Below are positions 50,116 to 59,293 of a stretch of DNA of 64,000 bases, piece after piece. Origin of the DNA: Treponema sp. CETP13 (GTDB taxonomy: Bacteria > Spirochaetota > Spirochaetia > Treponematales > Treponemataceae). Numbering within the stretch: position 1 is the stretch's first letter; every line of letters starts with the position of its first letter. The stretch is taken from positions 1 to 64,000 of the forward strand of contig MLPZ01000017.1 of the NCBI GenBank assembly GCA_001885315.1. Direction: 5' to 3'. Under the pieces are notes generated by a model. That model was not told the DNA's origin. It worked only from the letters and a program-made list of their open reading frames with translations, and ran no database searches. Position numbers and translations under genes: made by a program.

Positions 50116-50694
50116 ATGACAGACGAGATAACTGAAAACAGAATAATAGAATTGTACATGAACAATAAGACATATAAAGATATCTCAGAAATATTAAATA
50201 TTGGAAAAGAAAATATACATAAAATTATTCAAAAGAATAAATTGTCAAAAAAAAGAAAAGAAAAAAATATTCAAATAATTAAAGAAGGGTTAAAGAACAA
50301 ATATTCAAGAGCCCAGATTGCGGCAGCTCTTGGAGTAACACCTAGTAAAGTCTCCAATTTAGCCGGAGCATATAAAATACCAACAAGCTTCAGGCAGTTT
50401 TCAGTTCAAAATAAAGAAAGCATTATTTTGAAATTATATGAAAAGAAGCATCTTAGTATAGGAAAAATGGCTGTTGAAACAGGATTTCAGTATTCTTTCT
50501 GTAAAAGAGTTTATAAGAAATATGATTTAGAAAATAAAATAGTATTTACAAAAAAATACAAAAAACTTTCCAAAGAAGAAACTTTGCAAATCATAAAGGA
50601 AATAAAGAAAGGAGAAAAAAATCTTTCCGAAATAGGTAGAGAACATAAAGTATCAAGACAATGGGTTGCTCATTTAAAGAAGTTTAATACATAG
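50116..50694 (+). CDS. Protein of repeated helix-turn-helix units
   Basis: 192 residues containing at least three, probably four, HTH-like units: near 15 (Y-K-D-I-S-E-I-L-N-I), near 68 (R-A-Q-I-A-A-A-L-G-V-T-P-S-K-V), near 110 (I-G-K-M-A-V-E-T-G-F) and near 170 (S-E-I-G-R-E-H-K-V-S-R-Q-W-V). Each resembles the recognition-helix pattern of resolvase- or transposase-type HTHs, but no catalytic domain is present. It ends the rightward operon from topB. A tandem-HTH protein could bind the palindromes or the GTGCTACA array; this is a guess from position. Confidence 0.65.
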   Translation: MTDEITENRIIELYMNNKTYKDISEILNIGKENIHKIIQKNKLSKKRKEKNIQIIKEGLKNKYSRAQIAAALGVTPSKVSNLAGAYKIPTSFRQFSVQNKESIILKLYEKKHLSIGKMAVETGFQYSFCKRVYKKYDLENKIVFTKKYKKLSKEETLQIIKEIKKGEKNLSEIGREHKVSRQWVAHLKKFNT

Positions 50695-50796
50695 CTTCAA
50701 TTAACATGAATTATGTAAAGAACAACTTTATTGAAAAATAATCCGGTCTTAGTATTATATTTAAAGTATATAATAATTTTTAAGGACCGGAAAATT

Positions 50797-52098
50797 ATGA
50801 AAGTACAATTATCTCAACAGCAAGAGTTTAGAAAAAAGCTCCTGCTAAAAGTCATTAACAAAAAAATAACTACAAAGGAAGCTGCAATTGAAGCAGGCTT
50901 AACAAAAAGAGGCATCCAAAAGGCTGTAAAGAAATATCTTAAACATGGAGATGTTTCTTTGATTCATGGAAACCTTGGAAGAGTCAGAAATGACTTAAGA
51001 AGATTGGAAGATAGAAACAGAATTATTGACATCTTTCAAAACACTAGGGTAGAGGGTGTAAATCCTTTTGAAGACATTACATACACTTTCTTTACTGAAA
51101 TACTCAACGAAATATACAAAATCAATTGTTCTGTTTCCTGGGTAAAATCAATATTAAATTCTTTAGGATATAAATCACCGATTAAGCATAACTGCAGAAA
51201 TCAGCAGTATTTTCTCATGCGTGAAAGAAAAGAACATACAGGAGAACTGGTTCAGGCAGACGGAACTCCTTATGACTGGTTCAAGGACGGACACAACTAC
51301 TGTATACAGGGGTTTGTAGATGATGCTACGGGATATCCAGTCGGCCTTTATATGACAAAAAATGAATGTATGCTTGGTTATGTAGAAGCTTTCAGAAACA
51401 TGGCAGAAGAAGAAGGAATTCCTGAACAGCTTTACCCTGATAAAGCCGGAATCTTTTTTGTAAATCAGAAAACAGAAGACGGAGAAAAACATCTTACACA
51501 GTTTGGACTGATTATGGAAAATTTGGGTGTAGAAATGTTTCCAGCACATTCTCCACAGGCAAAAGGAAGAATTGAAAGATTCTGGCAGACAATTCAGCAC
51601 AGACTTCCCAATCTTTTCAGACTTCGTGGTATAAATACCGTTGACCAGGCAAATGATTTTCTTAAAAACGAGTTTCCAAAAATCTATAGAAAATGGTTTC
51701 CTGTAAAACCGAAATCAGAAGAAACAAGATTTGTAAAAACACAAATGAGCGAAGTTAATAAATATCTTAAGGCAACTTTTCCAGGTCGCTGTGACAGATC
51801 TGGTGTATTTGTATTAAAGGGGTATAGATTTTTCTGTCCTGATTTAACAGATAAAAAAATCCTTATCCACCTTAATGAACAGGAAGGACTTTGGGTAACT
51901 GATGCTGCAAATCAAGAAAAAAGGTACACTCCAAAATTAGTAGAAACAGATACTACCGGTTCAATGCCGGAAGTAATGAAAATATTGATTGACCGAACAT
52001 TCTTGAAAAATGCAAAACCAAAATTCAGAGAAGTATATTTTGACATTGACGATGTAGTTCTTTCTCAGGTCAAACCGAAATATAAAATAGCGGTATAA
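50797..52098 (+). CDS. ISNCY-like DDE transposase
   Basis: 433 residues from ATG 50797, behind AAGGACCGG. An N-terminal HTH (T-T-K-E-A-A-I-E-A-G-L near 30) is followed by the integrase core: first Asp in V-Q-A-D-G-T-P near 153, second in Y-P-D-K-A-G near 214, Glu in A-K-G-R-I-E-R-F near 261, so the catalytic triad looks complete. The D-G-T-x-x-D-W pattern is typical of ISNCY-type transposases. A start at 50731 was rejected since it lacks a ribosome site. No clear terminal inverted repeats or target duplication was recognised, so it may be immobile or part of a larger unit. Confidence 0.8.
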   Translation: MKVQLSQQQEFRKKLLLKVINKKITTKEAAIEAGLTKRGIQKAVKKYLKHGDVSLIHGNLGRVRNDLRRLEDRNRIIDIFQNTRVEGVNPFEDITYTFFTEILNEIYKINCSVSWVKSILNSLGYKSPIKHNCRNQQYFLMRERKEHTGELVQADGTPYDWFKDGHNYCIQGFVDDATGYPVGLYMTKNECMLGYVEAFRNMAEEEGIPEQLYPDKAGIFFVNQKTEDGEKHLTQFGLIMENLGVEMFPAHSPQAKGRIERFWQTIQHRLPNLFRLRGINTVDQANDFLKNEFPKIYRKWFPVKPKSEETRFVKTQMSEVNKYLKATFPGRCDRSGVFVLKGYRFFCPDLTDKKILIHLNEQEGLWVTDAANQEKRYTPKLVETDTTGSMPEVMKILIDRTFLKNAKPKFREVYFDIDDVVLSQVKPKYKIAV

Positions 52099-52131
52099 CC
52101 GAAAATTTTGAAACATAATCTACTCTTCAGG

Positions 52132-52152
52132 AGCCTCCATCATACGGAGGCT
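52132..52152. other. Hairpin behind the transposase gene
   Basis: AGCCTCC (52132-52138) and GGAGGCT (52146-52152) form a 7-bp stem with 7-nt loop. There is no U run, so it is not a standard terminator. It could stop transcription weakly or belong to the IS end. Confidence 0.5.
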
Positions 52153-52374
52153 TAAAGCATTGTTTAATATAGTTCAAAAAATATTTTTTCAGACTATAAA
52201 AAACACAAAAATACAGTAATCTAATTAATTATTTTATAATAATTAATTAAAACACCTTAAAAAAATAAAAAAAAACATGGGAACTAATAAAGAGTTGTTG
52301 ACAGTTTTAACATTCTTTTATTCAAAAGGTTCTTAAAGTCTTGCAACATGCAAATTTAGGATTTATTATAAACT

Positions 52375-53355
52375 ATGTTAAAAATATTTAATCCAGAACA
52401 ATTTCAAGGCCCTAAAACATTACAATCGTCAAAAGGGTATTTTGAAGGATGGTACTATAAAGCCGTTTCTTCTGACGGTAATGCAATTGCAATAATAGTT
52501 GGGATAGCGCTTAATAGTGAAAAACAGCATGCTTTTATCCAAACAATAAACAGCCCTGACGGAACAACTACCTATAGTTCTTTTGATATATCTGAGTTTT
52601 CAACGACACAAAACCCATTCTCAGTTTCAATTGGCAAAAATTTCTTTAGTAAAGACAAAATTATTGTTGGCGATAGAACCGAAATCAGTGGTAAAGTTGA
52701 AATATTAGACATGCTCCCTCTTCCGGTCAATATTTTTAGACCCGGAATAATGGGATGGTTTAGTTATTTACCTAAAATGGAATGCTATCACGGGGTTGTT
52801 AGTCTAAGACATACCGTAAACGGATGCTTTTCATTGACTAACAAGAAAATTAATTTTGTTAACAGCAATGGCTATATAGAAAAAGACTGGGGAACATCTT
52901 TCCCCGAATCGTATGTTTGGATGCAAAGTAACAATTTTTCTACTCCAGAAAATTCCTTTATGTTATCTATCGCAAAGATTCCTTGGCTCAATAAGTATTT
53001 TAGAGGATTCCTAGGTTTTTTAAATATAAAAGACAGAATATTAATTTTTTCAACCTATACTTCGTCAGTATTACAAATTCTTGAAATCGATGAAAATCGC
53101 GTAAAAATTGTAATCACCGGCAAAGGGCTTGGACTAAATAAAAGTCTTAAACGCGGAGAAATTATAAGCATCGACGCCAGCAGAAAAGTTGTTAGCAATT
53201 TGGTAGGCCCTGTTACAGGAGATATGGATAGACGGATTGGTGAAAGTATTGATGCTAAAATTTCAGTAAAATATTTTAAAAACAAACAATGTATGTTCGA
53301 CGATACCGGCACTAATAGCGGTCTAGAGATAGTTGGCGATACCTCTATACTGTAA
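52375..53355 (+). CDS. Tocopherol-cyclase-like protein
   Basis: A 326-residue protein with features of the tocopherol cyclase family (lipocalin-like repeat of two beta domains): F-E-G-W-Y-Y-K near 22, Y-H-G-V-V-S-L near 140, and Y-I-E-K-D-W-G near 163 followed by W-M-Q-S-N. Plants and cyanobacteria use this fold to make tocopherol; bacterial homologues outside that pathway are of unknown function and may bind or modify lipids. No signal peptide is obvious. It is the first gene with a non-mobile character right of the element. The region 52,156-52,374 contains TTGACA near 52,299 but no clear promoter. Confidence 0.75.
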   Translation: MLKIFNPEQFQGPKTLQSSKGYFEGWYYKAVSSDGNAIAIIVGIALNSEKQHAFIQTINSPDGTTTYSSFDISEFSTTQNPFSVSIGKNFFSKDKIIVGDRTEISGKVEILDMLPLPVNIFRPGIMGWFSYLPKMECYHGVVSLRHTVNGCFSLTNKKINFVNSNGYIEKDWGTSFPESYVWMQSNNFSTPENSFMLSIAKIPWLNKYFRGFLGFLNIKDRILIFSTYTSSVLQILEIDENRVKIVITGKGLGLNKSLKRGEIISIDASRKVVSNLVGPVTGDMDRRIGESIDAKISVKYFKNKQCMFDDTGTNSGLEIVGDTSIL

Positions 53356-53705
53356 TCGGATTCGCTTTTTGTGGTCAGAGAACAACTTATTACCTCTCTT
53401 TTTTTTCGTACTTTTTACTAATTAAATTATATGTAAGAATACATTTAAAATCACCCCCTCAAAAAAAGCATTTTTGATAACCTTCTATAGATTAATTTTA
53501 ACTTATGTTATTATTCAATCATAATAGTAACGTTTATCAAAAGGTTTTGTGTAATTCTCACAACTCAAATACTCACAAAACTACCAACTAACATAACAAT
53601 AACAAAAAAGATTGCCTTTACAGCCAATAGAACTATAATTTTAGGTGTTACAAAAAACGTATAATTAAAATTGCTTTAAATAAAATATGCTTTATACTAG
53701 TATGT
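53356..53705. promoter_or_regulatory. Intergenic region with promoter for the YhhN-family gene
   Basis: TTGCTT (53671-53676) and TATACT (53693-53698) with a 16-bp spacer precede the ATG at 53706, giving a very short leader. The rest of the interval is AT-rich and shows no gene, repeat or RNA that I can support. Confidence 0.4.
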
Positions 53706-54431
53706 ATGAATATTTCAAATTTTTTTATATATTCGATTCCATTTTTTATTGTTGTTATTATTCATCTCTACACATGTGATACCGATAGAGAGATTCTGCG
53801 GAACAGAACAAAACTGCTCCTTATGCCATTACTTATGTTGACTGTCATTCTCTGTGCTGTTGTTGAATTCCACTCTTTTTATTTTAGATTGATTCTTCTT
53901 TTAAGTGCTCTTTTTTTTGGATGGATAGGAGATATTTTTCTTTTAGGAAGTAATCCTTCTAAAACGAATTTTGTAAAAGGGGTTGTTTTTTTTCTCATTG
54001 GACATATTTTATATTTAATAATCATTTTTCACATGTATGATTTTTCTTATGTAACAATTACTCCAACTATTATTATTTGTTTGCTTTATCTTGTTGGCAT
54101 TTTTCTAGTTTTATCAAAGGCAAACTTACCAAAAGGAATATTAGGAAAACTTATTGCTATATATGCTGTAATACTTTGTATTAGTAGTTGTGTTTCGCTT
54201 GTTACACTTACTAGTTACTTTGCAATAAGCCCTCAAATACAATTACACATAGAATCTTTTATTATTATTAAGATTGTGATACTTTTTTTTGGTGGATTAT
54301 TATTTGCAATTTCAGATTCTGTTCTTTGTTTTATAACTTTTAACAAGCGATTTAAACATTCTGATACAATTGTCATGCTTACCTATATTCTAGCACAGTT
54401 TTTGCTTGCATTAGGGATTTGTATCTGGTAA
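53706..54431 (+). CDS. YhhN-family membrane protein (lysoplasmalogenase-like)
   Basis: 241 residues, with about eight hydrophobic spans. Near 75-85 the pattern F-G-W-I-G-D-I-F-L-L-G and later I-G-H-I-L-Y and F-A-I-S-D-S-V-L correspond to the conserved Asp/Gly and I-S-D motifs of YhhN proteins, some of which (TMEM86) hydrolyse the vinyl ether bond of lysoplasmalogens. Treponemes are known to contain plasmalogen-type lipids, so such an activity would make sense. It stands alone with its own promoter. Confidence 0.8.
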   Translation: MNISNFFIYSIPFFIVVIIHLYTCDTDREILRNRTKLLLMPLLMLTVILCAVVEFHSFYFRLILLLSALFFGWIGDIFLLGSNPSKTNFVKGVVFFLIGHILYLIIIFHMYDFSYVTITPTIIICLLYLVGIFLVLSKANLPKGILGKLIAIYAVILCISSCVSLVTLTSYFAISPQIQLHIESFIIIKIVILFFGGLLFAISDSVLCFITFNKRFKHSDTIVMLTYILAQFLLALGICIW

Positions 54432-54559
54432 TTATGTTCCATTCTGTCTACTTTTCATACTTGACTCCTTTTGTTATAATTACTTAATTTTATTGTAATT
54501 TTAATGCAAAATGTAAATTACCTACTAATCCCTTTTAGCAGATAACAGGAGTTATAAAC

Positions 54560-56326
54560 ATGGAAAAAAACGAAATTCTTTCACGGGCTAAGGCCTATAT
54601 CAAAGAAGAAAAAGATTCTACTTTTCGTACAGAAGTAGAAGACCTTATAAAAAAAGAAGATTACACAGAACTCGAAGACCGTTTTTACCAGAGCCTTGAG
54701 TTTGGAACAGGTGGACTTAGAGGTGTTATCGGTGGTGGCACAAACAGAATGAACACCTATATGATTAACCGTGCTACTCAAGGATTGGCAACATATATTG
54801 CAAAAGCAAATCCAGATAAAGCAAAAAATGGCTCTTTAAAAGCAGTTATAGCCTGCGATTCACGTAACTTTTCAGATGTTTTTGCAGAAGCTACTGCTCT
54901 TATTTTTGCCGCTAATGGATTTAAAACCTATTTATTTTCTAGTCTGCGACCTACCCCAGAACTTTCTTATGCAATAACAAAACTGGGCTGCCAAACGGGT
55001 GTTGTTGTTACTGCTTCTCATAATCCTTCCATATATAATGGATATAAAGCTTATTGGTCAGACGGAGCTCAGGTCATTCCTCCTCACGACACCGGAATTA
55101 TTGATGAAGTAAATGCTGTAAAAGATGTAAAAACAATAACTCGTGTAGAAGCTATTGCAACCGGTAAATTAGAAATTATTGATAAAATAGTAGACGAACC
55201 TTTTTGGTCTATGTGTAAATCACAATTATTCCGCCCAGAGCTTATAAAAGCTACTGCAAAAGGGGCAAAAGTTGTGTATACCCCTCTTCATGGAACTGGA
55301 GCAATGCATGTAGAAAAAGTTCTTAGCGATTTAGGTTTGTCTGTAATTACCGTTCCAGAACAACGTGAACCAAATGGCAACTTTCCTACTGTTGCAAAAC
55401 CAAATCCAGAAGAAGCTCCTGCGCTAAAAATGGCTGTCGAACTTGCAAAAAAAGAAAAAGCTGATATCGTTATGGCAACAGATCCTGATGCAGACCGATT
55501 TGGAACTGCAGTTCCTGCAAAAGACGGCTCTTATACTCTACTTACTGGAAATCAAATGGGAGTTCTTTTAGCTGACTACATTATGCTTAGTCGCGAAGAA
55601 CTGGGAAAAATGCCTAAAAACCCTGCAATTGTTCGTACTATTGTCACTTCTAGTATGATAGATGCTATTGCAGCAAAAAAAGGCATTTACATGGAAGAAG
55701 TTTTAACAGGTTTTAAATGGATTGCAGATGCTATTGCACGTTTTAATAAAACTGGAGATCATGAATATATTTTTGGTTTAGAGGAAAGTTATGGCTATCT
55801 TGTAGAAACAGAAGTTCATGATAAAGATGGTATTTCAGCTGCTGCAATGTGTGCAGAAATGACCTTATATTGGAAAAGTAAAAACAAATCTCTTTTAGAT
55901 CGTCTCGAAGAACTTTGGACAGAATATGGCTATTATGAAGATCGCGCAATAGCAAAAATGTTTCCAGGAGAAAGTGGTAGCAAAACAATGGGTAAACTCA
56001 TGTCAGATTTACGTACGACTCCTCCTAAGACTCTTGGTGGTAAAACAGTTGTTGAAGTTCGCGATATCTTAAACTTAGTTTCTTTTGCCCCTGCAAACAC
56101 TGATAATAAAAAACCGATAAACCTTCCTTCTAGCAATGTTTTACAGTTTGTCCTAGACGGAGGAACAGTAGTAAGCGCTCGCCCTAGTGGAACAGAACCA
56201 AAAATTAAATTTTATATTAATAGTTCAGTCCCAGCTTCTGGAAATCTTGTTGCAGATAAAAAAGCAGGTGATATATTGTGTGATGCAATTACTACCGATA
56301 TTAATACTATTTTGGACAACGCTTAA
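54560..56326 (+). CDS. Phosphohexomutase (phosphoglucomutase/phosphomannomutase)
   Basis: Interconverts hexose 1- and 6-phosphates. The 588 residues show G-T-G-G-L-R-G near 48, the catalytic phosphoserine loop T-A-S-H-N-P near 152, metal site D-P-D-A-D-R-F near 309, sugar-binding G-L-E-E-S-Y-G-Y near 412, and C-terminal R-P-S-G-T-E-P-K near 540. This is the longer phosphoglucomutase form of the alpha-D-phosphohexomutase family (PgcA/PGM2-like). Substrate preference cannot be fixed from sequence alone. Its stop overlaps the next start by one base. Confidence 0.9.
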   Translation: MEKNEILSRAKAYIKEEKDSTFRTEVEDLIKKEDYTELEDRFYQSLEFGTGGLRGVIGGGTNRMNTYMINRATQGLATYIAKANPDKAKNGSLKAVIACDSRNFSDVFAEATALIFAANGFKTYLFSSLRPTPELSYAITKLGCQTGVVVTASHNPSIYNGYKAYWSDGAQVIPPHDTGIIDEVNAVKDVKTITRVEAIATGKLEIIDKIVDEPFWSMCKSQLFRPELIKATAKGAKVVYTPLHGTGAMHVEKVLSDLGLSVITVPEQREPNGNFPTVAKPNPEEAPALKMAVELAKKEKADIVMATDPDADRFGTAVPAKDGSYTLLTGNQMGVLLADYIMLSREELGKMPKNPAIVRTIVTSSMIDAIAAKKGIYMEEVLTGFKWIADAIARFNKTGDHEYIFGLEESYGYLVETEVHDKDGISAAAMCAEMTLYWKSKNKSLLDRLEELWTEYGYYEDRAIAKMFPGESGSKTMGKLMSDLRTTPPKTLGGKTVVEVRDILNLVSFAPANTDNKKPINLPSSNVLQFVLDGGTVVSARPSGTEPKIKFYINSSVPASGNLVADKKAGDILCDAITTDINTILDNA

Positions 56327-56922
56327 TGAATCAACTCGAAAAATTATTTCGTGCATACGAAAGTGGTAACACGTTTACCGCTTTCGATACAGAAACAACA
56401 GGCTTACAACCACAGTCTTGTAATGTTATAGAAATTGGAGCTGTAAAGTTTAATAAAAACGGCATAATTGATACGTATGGAACATTAATAAATCCTAATA
56501 CGCCAATACCATATCAAATTACAAAAATTACACATATTACAGATGAAATGGTTTCTAATAGCCCTCGTTTTTCTGCTATCGCACCTGAATTTAATGCTTT
56601 TATTGCAGAAACGACGCTTATTGCTCACAATGCAGAGTTTGACGTATCCTTTATGAATGCAGAATTTGAGCGTAATAATATGAAAAAATTACACTCACCT
56701 GCGGTGCCAGCAATTGACACAGTTCCATTAGCCAGAAAAGCATTTCCTCAGTGTGAGAACCATAAACTTCAGTATTTGGCTACCTATTTTAATATTGAAA
56801 GCGGAAATGCACATAGAGCAACTGACGATGCTCGAGTATGTATGGAAGTGTTTTTACAATGTATTGAATCATTTAGGAAAGCTAACCCACAAATTACAGT
56901 TGCTCAACCAAGTTTATTTTAA
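56326..56922 (+). CDS. DnaQ-type 3'-5' exonuclease
   Basis: 198 residues with the DEDDh exonuclease motifs: F-D-T-E-T-T-G near 21 (Exo I), I-A-H-N-A-E-F-D near 104 (Exo II), and H-R-A-T-D-D-A near 166 (Exo III). It is similar to the proofreading epsilon subunit of DNA polymerase III or to related stand-alone exonucleases; lacking a tail, either remains possible. Start and stop overlap with the mutase gene (TAATG), so they are co-transcribed. It ends convergently, overlapping the stop of the LysM gene. Confidence 0.88.
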   Translation: MNQLEKLFRAYESGNTFTAFDTETTGLQPQSCNVIEIGAVKFNKNGIIDTYGTLINPNTPIPYQITKITHITDEMVSNSPRFSAIAPEFNAFIAETTLIAHNAEFDVSFMNAEFERNNMKKLHSPAVPAIDTVPLARKAFPQCENHKLQYLATYFNIESGNAHRATDDARVCMEVFLQCIESFRKANPQITVAQPSLF

Positions 56923-57995
56923 CCTCTTGGCACCTCTGCCGGATCACATGGATTATCGTTTTTATACACCATAAGATTTATGACAGGGTTGCCACTATAG
57001 GCATCTGTTCCTGCTTTTCCAATTTCTGTTCTATATTTTACATTTTCGCCCTTTTCTACAGAGAGAGATGACAAGCCACTATACATGTATATGTAGTTAT
57101 CTGTGCTTTTAATAAAAACAACATCGCCATACCCACGGTAATTACCGCTGTACATAACTACGCCTTCTCGTATAGAAGTTACAGGTTCTGCAGGCTCACT
57201 TCCAGTGATAGCTACACCACTAATTTTACCAGTTACATAAGCTATAGCTTTAGCTTTTACAGGCCAAATAAGAGAAATATCACCTTTTTTCTTTTCATAC
57301 TTTCTAGGATCTGCTACTTCTGATAATGTTGAAGTAGGCAAAGTCGAACTAACAATCAATGTTTGGCCAACTTTTAAAACTGAATCTTTTGTAAGCTTAT
57401 TAAGAGACCGTAAAGTGGCAACTTTTGTATTATTCACTTTAGCTATGCTATATAAAGTATCTCCACTTTTAACAACGTATTTTTTTATTTTTTTTGTCGG
57501 GGTTTCTTTTAAACTTTCGATAGAGGTTGCTTTATCAGCATTTGCTATAGAAAATTCAGTATCTGTAGGTATTTTTAATATTTGTCCAACATATATCGCT
57601 GAATCTTCGTCTAATTTATTTAATTCACGTAGATCAGAAACATTCGTTTCGTACTGTATCGAGATGGCAAATAATGTATCTCCCTTTTGAACAGTATATA
57701 GTTGAGGTGTTACTGATTTCTTTGTACTTTCTTTGTCATTAGATTGAGCTTCTTTCTTTGTTGCCGATTCATCTTCTTTTACAGAAATTAGAATATTCTG
57801 CCCTGCATAAATAGAGGAATTAGACCCCATGTTATTAATATTTAAAATATCATTAACACTCACATCATATTTGCGGGCAATAGAATACAATGTATCCCCT
57901 TTTTTTACTGTATAGACAGTAGAGTTTGCAATAATCGGCATAACGCAAAAAATAAGCGCAACAAGACCTATCGTCAATTTTTTTAAGTGTTTCAT
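56919..57995 (-). CDS. Triple-LysM protein with degenerate M23 (LytM) domain
   Basis: 358 residues with signal peptide (K-K-L-T-I-G-L-V-A-L-I-F, cleavage near 24). Three LysM domains start at about 27, 97 and 170, each with a copy of V-[KQ]-[KS]-G-D-T-L-[YF]. The C-terminal domain (~235-355) has the M23 fold pattern (G-V-V-M-Y-S-G-N-Y-R-G-Y-G-D-V-V near 280), but the zinc-binding His residues of active endopeptidases are absent: the site after I-Y-M-Y reads S-G-L and the H-x-H place reads N-L-M. This makes it likely to be a non-enzymatic activator of cell wall amidases, like NlpD/EnvC. Periplasmic. Confidence 0.85.
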   Translation of the reverse strand: MKHLKKLTIGLVALIFCVMPIIANSTVYTVKKGDTLYSIARKYDVSVNDILNINNMGSNSSIYAGQNILISVKEDESATKKEAQSNDKESTKKSVTPQLYTVQKGDTLFAISIQYETNVSDLRELNKLDEDSAIYVGQILKIPTDTEFSIANADKATSIESLKETPTKKIKKYVVKSGDTLYSIAKVNNTKVATLRSLNKLTKDSVLKVGQTLIVSSTLPTSTLSEVADPRKYEKKKGDISLIWPVKAKAIAYVTGKISGVAITGSEPAEPVTSIREGVVMYSGNYRGYGDVVFIKSTDNYIYMYSGLSSLSVEKGENVKYRTEIGKAGTDAYSGNPVINLMVYKNDNPCDPAEVPRG

Positions 57996-58040
57996 CTAAT
58001 ATAAAAATCGGCAGGAACACCTAAATAATTGAGCAAAAGC

Positions 58041-59264
58041 TTAATTGAATTCTTCAAAAAACTTTCCTAGATCAAAGCCATTTATAACGACACCTACTGG
58101 ATACATCTGTATAATATTTTCACGACCACTTTTTAAATGGAAAGACGTAATACCATGTTTTATAGACGAATCTGTCTCTAAAAAAGCCGAAATATGATCT
58201 GCACACCGTACAAGCTTACCATCTACAGGAGAAAATTTATCTGTATTATACTTTGAATTTAAATCGGCAAAACTCAACCCTTTTACAGGCATAAATCCAT
58301 CAGCACTTTCTAAGAGTATGCGATTATCAAATTCATCGTTTGTAAAATAATTTAATTCATCGGCAAAAAATGACTCCATTAGAGGTTCTAGTTCTGACGA
58401 AACTATTTCATCTTCTATTTTTTTTACAATAGATGGGAAACCATTTGTAGCTTGTTTTACAGGTGAAATAATATCACGCGTTACAGCCTCGGGTAAATCA
58501 TGAAAAAGAGCACAGAAAAAGTTGTTAAACCGACGTTTTGGACACATTTTCAAATCATCTTGCCTGCCTAAAAGCATAGTAAGAACTGCAACATAGTAAG
58601 AATGTCCTAAAACTGTTGTCCCAGGAACTCGTGGAGTTTGATTCCAACGAGTTTGAAAACGTAGCTGTTCGAGCATAAGAACAAATTCATACGGTCGCTG
58701 TTTTGTAATGAGTAGTTGCAGCCCTTCTAAATCAAGATATTGCTGTAAATCTGCATTCAATTGTTTTTGAACAACTTGTAACCTATCAGGTTCATTTACA
58801 ATAGAAAGCATCATAAACTCACGATACGCTGAGTATTTATGAGCCGCTTGTAACACATGTTCCGTTAATGTTTGATTTTCGACAGCAGGAACTTTTCGAA
58901 CTACATATTCTGAAAATTGAGCATATAGCTCTTCATCAGAAAAATAGTCTTTATATTTTTCTATAACCCATTGGTTGAGTCTTTCATATTCCTCAGGATA
59001 TTCCGACCGAATCATCCGTTGAACAGGTGATTTTATATCACATAAGGCAATTTTTCGACATAAATCAAAGAGTGATGAAGAAATCATCCAATCCCAATCA
59101 ATCTTATTTCCTTTATTCTCTTCGAATTTACCTATAATATATGCAACCGCCATTTTTTCTGCAGCTTTATCCATTTCAATAAATTCGACAGGACGAGCAA
59201 GATCCGTCCATCTTTCAATCGAAAAAGCTTCAAAAAGTTTTAATGCAAATTTTGCAGTTAACAT
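58041..59264 (-). CDS. HD-domain protein
   Basis: 407 residues. The central part contains H-S-Y-Y-V-A-V-L near 222 and F-H-D-L-P-E-A-V-T-R-D near 250, the metal-binding His and His-Asp of HD phosphohydrolases, followed by a late Asp (C-A-D-H-I-S-A-F near 358). This is the YfbR/HDDC2-like pattern, which suggests a nucleotide or nucleotide-like substrate. The N-terminal 190 residues are an unrecognised helical region. The gene lies 29 bp behind the ABC permease gene and may be co-transcribed with the transporter, which would fit nucleoside metabolism. Confidence 0.75.
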   Translation of the reverse strand: MLTAKFALKLFEAFSIERWTDLARPVEFIEMDKAAEKMAVAYIIGKFEENKGNKIDWDWMISSSLFDLCRKIALCDIKSPVQRMIRSEYPEEYERLNQWVIEKYKDYFSDEELYAQFSEYVVRKVPAVENQTLTEHVLQAAHKYSAYREFMMLSIVNEPDRLQVVQKQLNADLQQYLDLEGLQLLITKQRPYEFVLMLEQLRFQTRWNQTPRVPGTTVLGHSYYVAVLTMLLGRQDDLKMCPKRRFNNFFCALFHDLPEAVTRDIISPVKQATNGFPSIVKKIEDEIVSSELEPLMESFFADELNYFTNDEFDNRILLESADGFMPVKGLSFADLNSKYNTDKFSPVDGKLVRCADHISAFLETDSSIKHGITSFHLKSGRENIIQMYPVGVVINGFDLGKFFEEFN

Positions 59265-59293
59265 AGATAACTCTCCAAATATAAAATTTTAAT

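Larger units (their letters stand above)
1..52200. mobile_element. Integrative-conjugative-type accessory region (ends not resolved)
   Basis: This region holds a full Trb-type conjugation set (relaxase, coupling protein, TrbB-C-D-E-J-L-F-G-I), topoisomerase III, toxin-antitoxin-like genes, a restriction-modification cassette and transposase genes. To its right lie metabolic, cell-envelope and transport genes. The relaxase and Trb operon indicate self-transfer. No tyrosine or serine integrase and no attachment repeat was found, so the left end may lie outside the window and the right end is placed only by change of gene content between 52,098 and 52,375. It could be an ICE, an integrated plasmid, or a composite of several insertions. 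Confidence 0.7.

Noticed and set aside
50700-52200. Terminal inverted repeats of the ISNCY-like element
   Set aside because: CCGGTCTTA and TAAGGACCGG at 50,743-50,793 form a hairpin just before the gene, and no matching copy was found after the gene, so ends were not assigned.
52100-52374. Right attachment site of the large element
   Set aside because: No tRNA gene, no direct repeat matching the left part of the window, and no integrase; only a change in gene content is seen.
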